DNA of 64,000 nt, taken from positions 27,847,048-27,911,047 of the forward strand of contig JAKSZT010054334.1 in NCBI GenBank assembly GCA_026826555.1, given 5' to 3'. This DNA comes from Tolypeutes matacus (taxonomy: Eukaryota; Chordata; Mammalia; Cingulata; Chlamyphoridae). This document shows, piece by piece, positions 58,276 to 64,000 of this stretch. Both the position numbers and the translations under genes were made by a program. How positions within the stretch are numbered: position 1 is the stretch's first letter; each line of letters opens with the position of its first letter. A model generated the notes under the pieces. The model did no database searches. It had not been told where the DNA came from and was given only the letters and a program-made list of their open reading frames with translations.

Positions 58276-60256
58276 CTTTTGGCATGTCATTGGTCACATA
58301 CACACACAAGAATTCAGCAAAGTAAACTGAGTAAATTGAGTAAATGTAGAAGAAAAATTACAGAATGTCATCAATAGTTACACTTATCTTAGACTTCTCC
58401 GAGGAAGAAGGAAGCCCATGTCAACTCTTAGAAGAAAATAATCCAGGCTAAATCAGCCGTCAATTTTAATTGCAGGTGAGGGGTGGGGGTAGGGTGTGAA
58501 GTAGGGGTTAGGAAGTGGGTGGAGTTAGTCAAGAAAAGTTGCAAAGGCGAAGTAAGATCTTTTTAAAGGCAACTACCACATGAAGCCTCAGTCCCAGAGC
58601 ATTTTTGTTGATTAGATCAGCTGGGTCATCAAAACTCGATTTGTAAGGGGTTGGTTTTAGAAATTCAAGTGTGAGATGATGATGGCTTGACCTATGACTC
58701 TGAGGTCCTAACTAAGAGATGATTGGTTGTACACTAGCAGCTTACTGTTTCACTGCTTTCATGGAAGATGTTTTCCTAATCCTTGTTTTCACTACACCTT
58801 GCTCAGAGAAAGCTTTTCTTTGTCCAAACAGACACTTAGGGGATGTTATGTTCCTTCAAAGGTGAGAAGAATTAAGTCTGAATGACAAAGAGGTACTCAA
58901 GCTCTGGGATAATCTAGATTTCAGTATCATTTCAGCCTTATGAGAGTGCCAGGTTCAGGAAATGCATTTGTGTTTATATTAGCATGTACTCTCCTATCTG
59001 TGCAATGGCAGGAAACCTAATTTCTATATGAAAATGCTTTGGATAAATTGATGGGTGGGAAAGAAGTGCAGAGAATGGAAGAGGGCATAAATGAAGGTAG
59101 TCAAATCACTAGTTGACAGTCCCTGGTCTCTATACCTTCAGAGCCAGAAATTGCTGTCTTCACTTTGTGGGATGAATTATTATTTTCACATGTGGGATTT
59201 TGTTTTCTCCTTCTCCCATCATCTTTGTAAATCTGCTTGCCTCATGGGGTTCTGAAGGTTGATCATTTATTTAAGTGTGTAGAAAAGTATTTTGGGTATC
59301 TCAGAGACTATATCTTACATAGAGAATAAATAATACAATAATAACAAGCTGGTGAATTGTAGTGATTGTGCATCTCTCTTCTCAAGTCTTGCATGGACCC
59401 TACCCATTCTCCATCCATGGGTGAGCAGGGTGAATTACCGAAGTAAACACACACATATTATTCCTGGCTCACAAAGTAAGTCCAATAGATAAGAGGAGAA
59501 GGGCTCATATGAGTTGATCTGAAGAGGGGAAGAAAACAGAAGAGCAGAACAATCCAGAGAGTGGTTTCTTACCATTTTTGTTGTTCAAACTTTTAAAGGA
59601 CATTCACAGGGATTGCATGAGGCATTTTGGGATCTATTTCTTCTTTGTGGGCTCTTTTTAATATCCACTAGTGACGTGGTTGAATACTTTTAAATAAGAA
59701 AGTGTAAGCACTTTATTTCCCTCAATGGATTTAAAGTAAATATTGATATGTAATCCCCAAATACAGATTCATTGACAAAGACATTCTTAGTCTGCAAAGA
59801 CCCATACAAAACTAGATGAAATGAACTCCTTTCCTCCTCACACAGTCATGAGCATTGTTCTCTTCAAGCTTTCTTCATCTGTAAGTAAGAAACTATGCTG
59901 TACGAGCATCCACTCAGAATGGGTAAAGCACCCATGGAGACCAACCAGATATGAACAAAGTTCATTTAGGGGCTTTGGAAGTCTCTCTTCTGTTTTCTGA
60001 TTTCAACCAGATTCCTCAGAAGCAAAGCCAATTCAAGCAGCAGTGAAGCTGGTACAAACCCAGTCACTTATAATCACTCCTTTTGTGGAGATGCTTCTAC
60101 TAGGCTGCAAATTGTCAGGGAAGGTTATTAACATTCTTGGAGGAGTTGGTTGAGTCAGTCAGCTTGCTTCCTTCTTAACTCTATTTGAACTTACCCCCAT
60201 TGAAGAAGTTGGCATTTTGATGAAAGAAAGAATAAGAAATATTTGGGAACAGAGGC
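58276..60256. other. Mostly unique non-coding DNA
   Basis: About 2 kb with no recognised gene or repeat; a G-rich patch lies at 58477-58525. Confidence 0.4.
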
Positions 60257-60660
60257 TGTGATGACTAATTTTATGAGTCAACTTGGCTAAGCTATGGTGC
60301 CCTATTGTTTGGCCAAACACTGGCCTAGATGTTTCTGTGATGGTATTTTGTAGGTGTGATTGGCATATACAATCAATTGACTTTAAGTAAAGGAGATTAC
60401 ACTTGATAATGTGGGTAGGCCTCATCCAAACACCTGAAGGCCTTACGAGCAAAAAACAGATTTCTCAGAGAAGAAATCTTGCCTCAAGATTACAACATCA
60501 GCTCTTGTCTGAGTTTTCAGCCTGTCAGCCAGCCTTACAATTTTCAGATTTGCCAGCCCTCACAGTTGCATAAGCCAACCCCCTAAAATAAGTCTCTCTC
60601 TTTATGTATCCACATAATATATTATTGATTCTGTTTCTTTGAAGAACCCTGACTGATACA
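60257..60660 (+). mobile_element. Mammalian solo LTR (ERVL/MaLR type), exact 5-bp duplication
   Basis: It begins 'tgtgatgactaattttatga' and ends 'agaaccctgactgataca'. It is bracketed by 'gaggc' at 60252-60256 and 60661-60665, so its edges are exact and its length is 404 bases. Inner words 'ataatgtgggtaggcctcat' and 'aaaataagtctctctcttta' fit the family, the latter around the LTR polyadenylation signal. The LTR at 9899-10363 is a relative on the opposite strand. No internal region remains. The subfamily name is not assigned. Confidence 0.85.
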
Positions 60661-62298
60661 GAGGCTTTTTAGGAAAATGAATAGAAGGCTTAGCTGTCTT
60701 GAACTTCTCTACAAATAATATTATCCTAGCTGATTTCTAAAAAAAGAATTAGAGGCTGGTAGTCCTTTGCCAGGCAGAGGAGAAGTTACACTAAATGAAG
60801 GAGAGAGATATGTGAATTCTCTAATGGCAACCTTGGTAGAGTTTGAAATTGTGTCTAAGATCAGTATTGACCCTTCTGAACATTCTGAAAACCATATAAC
60901 TTCAAACAAATCACACTCCCTCCCTCTTTCCCATGAATAAGTGCTACTCCACTTCCTCTGCAGCAGACTTTTTCTGCATTTTTATTCAACTCTTGCCACA
61001 CATCTTAGCAGTATCCCTCTAGCATCTTGTTCTGCAGAAAATAAAGTGGAGGAAGTCAGGGAAGAGGGTGGGGTGATCCACCATCTGAACTTGAACATGA
61101 CATGCTTCCTACCCTCAGAGAATCAAGCCAGCAATAACCAAGCAGACTGCTTGGGGGAGAAAGACTCAAGGTAAACTGAGAGGCAGCAGAGAAGTTCCAC
61201 AGAAGGTTTTTTAATGCCACCAGAAGTGGGTAAGGATGTTCCTTAGAAGATAGGCAGCTGGCATGAAACCTTATTGATAGAGCATGGTGCAGCTCTTCAG
61301 GAATGAAGAGCTGAGGATGTGTTTGTATGGCTTGACCTCTGGAATGATTTGGAACAGAAACAAGAATTGAACTTGTCTCTTTGTGTTGGAGAAGGTGACA
61401 TTGCTCGACTCCTGGGCACTGAAAGGAGAACAGCATCTCTTTGGGCTCTGTAGCCTACTGAAGCCTGACTGCCAATGGCCAACTTTATTTAGCAGTGAGG
61501 AGGCTACTTACCCTCTTGAGTGCCCTAAGGAGAGGTAGCACATAAGTGTGTGACAATATGCCTTAAATATATGTTGCATGTATATCTTTCTTGACAGCAG
61601 CATTCTCCTAGCATATCCCTTTGGGTCCTGAGTGTGCACTGTGAGAGGCATTGCCTTGGCTTAAGAGTCTAACAGCTCTTCCTTCTACTACCTCCCACTT
61701 TTCTGAAGCCCAGTCCTCTCCACATACTCAGTCCTCCATAAAATTATTGGATCTGATTCTCTCCCATGGTACAGATATATTAACTCTACCCTCCCTTTTT
61801 AAGTAGAAAAGAAGGCAACTCATCATTCAATAGAATAAGTGAATATGTATTTGGGGGAAGGGGGAATGCAACATTTGTCAGTTGGGGAAATCAATAATCC
61901 ATATATTAGTAGACCTCATATCCTCTTAATAGCCTCATGTTCAATACTCCTTACTCCAGAAAAACTTTCATTTCCTTTGGAGAGAAATTTCCATGTGTAA
62001 AGAATATAGATCCCATGCCCCAGGCAAGGACTGCAAGATTCTATAATCTAAATGGTTTTTAGTTGTACAAAATAAACTGCTTAATTCCCTATATTAAAAA
62101 ATATTGGTTTGTAATAATGCTGTTAACGATTATTATCAAATATGGTAGCTTATTTATTCTTTTAATCATTTGAAACAATATATTAGTGTACAAAAATTAT
62201 GTTTCAGTGCAATGTAATAAACTGTTTCACTCATGCAAATTCCAGTAACATATTGGGAATGCGGTCTCCAGGAAAATCAGATCAAAACTTCTTTAAAG
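60661..62298. other. Mostly unique non-coding DNA
   Basis: No repeat family recognised. A 126-codon minus-strand frame (61056-61436) has low-information Ser/Leu/Pro composition and no domain, so it is taken as chance. Confidence 0.4.
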
Positions 62299-64000
62299 GG
62301 GATTGTGGGAAGATGGAGGAGAAGGAAGCTCTAGGAATCAGTCTCTCTACCAGAACAACTATTAAGCAGGCAAGAACTGTCTGAATCAACTATTTCAAAA
62401 TGCCAGAGTCCAGTAGAACACTGTACAACATCCAGGGAAGAGCAGAGGAAGAGGCTGGTAAATTATGGTAAATACCACTAATAGCTTTCTCCGTGAGGTA
62501 GTTACTGGTGTCCATACCCCACTCTTGCTGTAGGCAGCAATGAGATCCAGCCCTTGGAGTAGCTTGCTGGTGCCAGAAAAGGATATAAAAATTCACTTAC
62601 TGAGGATCCAAGGTGTGGAGGGTATGGGCTGATCACTGATCATTCTTTGGATTAGCTACTTTAGATTGCTGGGACCCTGACTCTGAGGACAGCCATTGTG
62701 TTCCAACCTGCTCTAGACAAAGAAGACTGAAAAATGGTGTGCTTCCTCAGAGCCATGGAGCACAGTTGAAGGGCTGCATAGACTGGGCATTGGTCAAGTC
62801 AGAGAAAGTAGCTTTGGGGAGCCATGGAAGAAGCCCCTGGAACCCTTCCTGATCCCTCCCTCATACCTTCTCCAGCAAAGCTGCCAGCACTCCTTTTGTG
62901 GGTGGGTCCCTAGACTTGTTCTGGCTGAAAAAGACAGACTTGGGAAACTTTTCTCTGGCATGCCACCCCTTCCAGAATTTACCCTACAGGCATAAACAGC
63001 ATAAACAGTGAGACATCTAAAACAGAGTAAGAAATAATTGAGGTGGGTGGCTTGGGGCAAAGGTTTACCTGCTTTAAGTCCTACAGTGAAAGACCAAGAA
63101 GAAGGGAAAGATCTGTTTCCTGGGATGTGGCGGGGGTGGGCACCCAAACTTCTGTAAATAGGGGATATGCTAAGGCCACTAGAAAGCACAAGCCCAGAAC
63201 AAGACACAGGCCCAGAAAAGACAGGGAGGACCCTGTACTTTGCATCCACTTTGAGCTGACCTTCTCATAGGAAGGCTGAACTCTGATGGATACATTGTAT
63301 GATGCATTGTATGATTGCAAAACCAATATGCAAAGATAGTGAAAGAATTTTTTGCTTAGATTTGCTTGATTTTGTTAGCACCTAGCACATAAGAAAATCT
63401 CTGTCCTATCACCAGCTTGTTATAGACTCAAGAAAGAGACATCTAAGGGAATAAATCCCAGAGTTAATATTTTAAAATATTAAAATGTGCAGTGTGAAAC
63501 AAAATATTACAAGCCAATAAAAGAAACATGAAATGATGGCCCATCTAAAGGAAGAGGTTAAAAATCCAGAAACATCAACGAAGAAGACCAGAATGTGGAC
63601 ATACTTGACAAAGACTTAAAAAAAATGATCTTCAATATGCTCAAGGAGATGAGGGCAAATAGAGATAAAGAACTAAATAAAGGATATCAAGGAAAAAAAT
63701 AATGAACAATATGAGAATCTCAATAAAAAGATAGAAAATTTTTAAAAGGACCAAACAGAGCTACTAGAGTTGAAAATCACAATAACTGAAATTTAAAAAT
63801 TCCCAGAAGTATCAACAGCAGATTGGAGTTCGCAGAAGAAAGTAATCAGTGAACCCGAAGATAAGACAATTGGAATGAATCAGGCTGAAGAGCAAAAACA
63901 AAAACAAAATGAATTATAAAAAGAAAAAATAGCTTAAGACACCCCTGAGACACCATTAAATGTATAACTATATACACTATGGGAATCTCAGAAGAAGATA
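62299..64000 (+). mobile_element. L1 LINE 5' UTR and degraded ORF1 start, runs off the window
   Basis: The block opens 'ggggattgtgggaagatgga' (62299-62318), with an 'aagatgg' word near the 5' end like the YY1 site of human L1, and continues into GC-richer text 'agaacaactattaagcagg' (62353-62371) and 'aactgtctgaatcaactatt'. This fits an L1 5' UTR promoter. From about 63560 the text is A-rich with 'caatatgctcaaggagatga' (63632-63651) and 'gaactaaataaagga', the coding pattern of the L1 ORF1 coiled coil. Stops interrupt it, for example near 63700 and 63745, so this ORF1 is dead. ORF2 would lie outside the window. An antisense frame of 151 codons covers 62794-63249 within the 5' UTR. Confidence 0.7.

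Noticed and set aside
61056..61436. 126-codon minus-strand frame
   Set aside because: Ser/Leu/Pro-rich, no recognised domain, overlapping frames on both strands; likely chance.

Overview
This window is nuclear DNA from a placental mammal, most likely a xenarthran and probably an armadillo (Dasypus or a relative). The evidence is a set of tRNA-derived SINEs with the 'gtggctcaagtggttgag ... ggttcggttcc ... ggtgcctcct' layout of the armadillo DAS-SINE family, found alongside pan-mammalian MIR, L2, MER5 and MaLR repeats and L1 3' ends that look lineage specific. The DNA is AT-rich and CpG-poor. I found no convincing protein-coding exon, no structural RNA gene, no CpG island, no CRISPR array and no bacterial feature. 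It looks like intergenic 'desert' or the inside of a very long intron.

Layout. 0-5 kb: unique AT-rich DNA, a minus-strand L1 3' end (about 1.26-1.66 kb), a dimeric SINE (2.2-2.4 kb) and a possible conserved non-coding block (about 3.83-4.25 kb). 5-11.6 kb: a MaLR LTR, a SINE with clear target-site duplications, a (GA)n microsatellite, MER5A, a MIR split by an LTR, and an L1 3' end split by another SINE. 11.6-22.3 kb: L2 and MIR pieces, an MLT1-like LTR carrying a short retroposed insert, L1 3' UTR DNA, an L2 3' end, an MLT1-like LTR, and an LTR inserted in a MIR. 22.3-34.8 kb: a MITE-like repeat, a cluster of antisense L2 copies that makes 25.5-27.9 kb purine-rich on the + strand, an MLT1-like LTR, a xenarthran-type LTR, and another L2 invaded by an L1 piece. 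34.8-50.4 kb: a MaLR LTR, MIRs, a second dimeric SINE, an interrupted L2, an L1M 3' UTR, a repeat-poor stretch (about 46.2-47.7 kb) and an L1 3' end. 50.4-64 kb: MIRs, a composite SINE with a repeated linker, more L2, an LTR with perfect 5-bp duplications, and an L1 5' region running off the right edge.

The window is best read as a layered record of retroposition: old L2 and MIR at the bottom, MaLR LTRs and L1M next, then xenarthran L1 and SINEs. Several nested insertions give clear relative ages. Repeat names come from recognised consensus patterns, not a library search, so element edges are approximate unless a target-site duplication is quoted. I did not find an undescribed cellular system. 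The most interesting observation is that two distant SINE loci share the same A-monomer / A-rich linker / B-monomer structure, which suggests a dimeric SINE subfamily.
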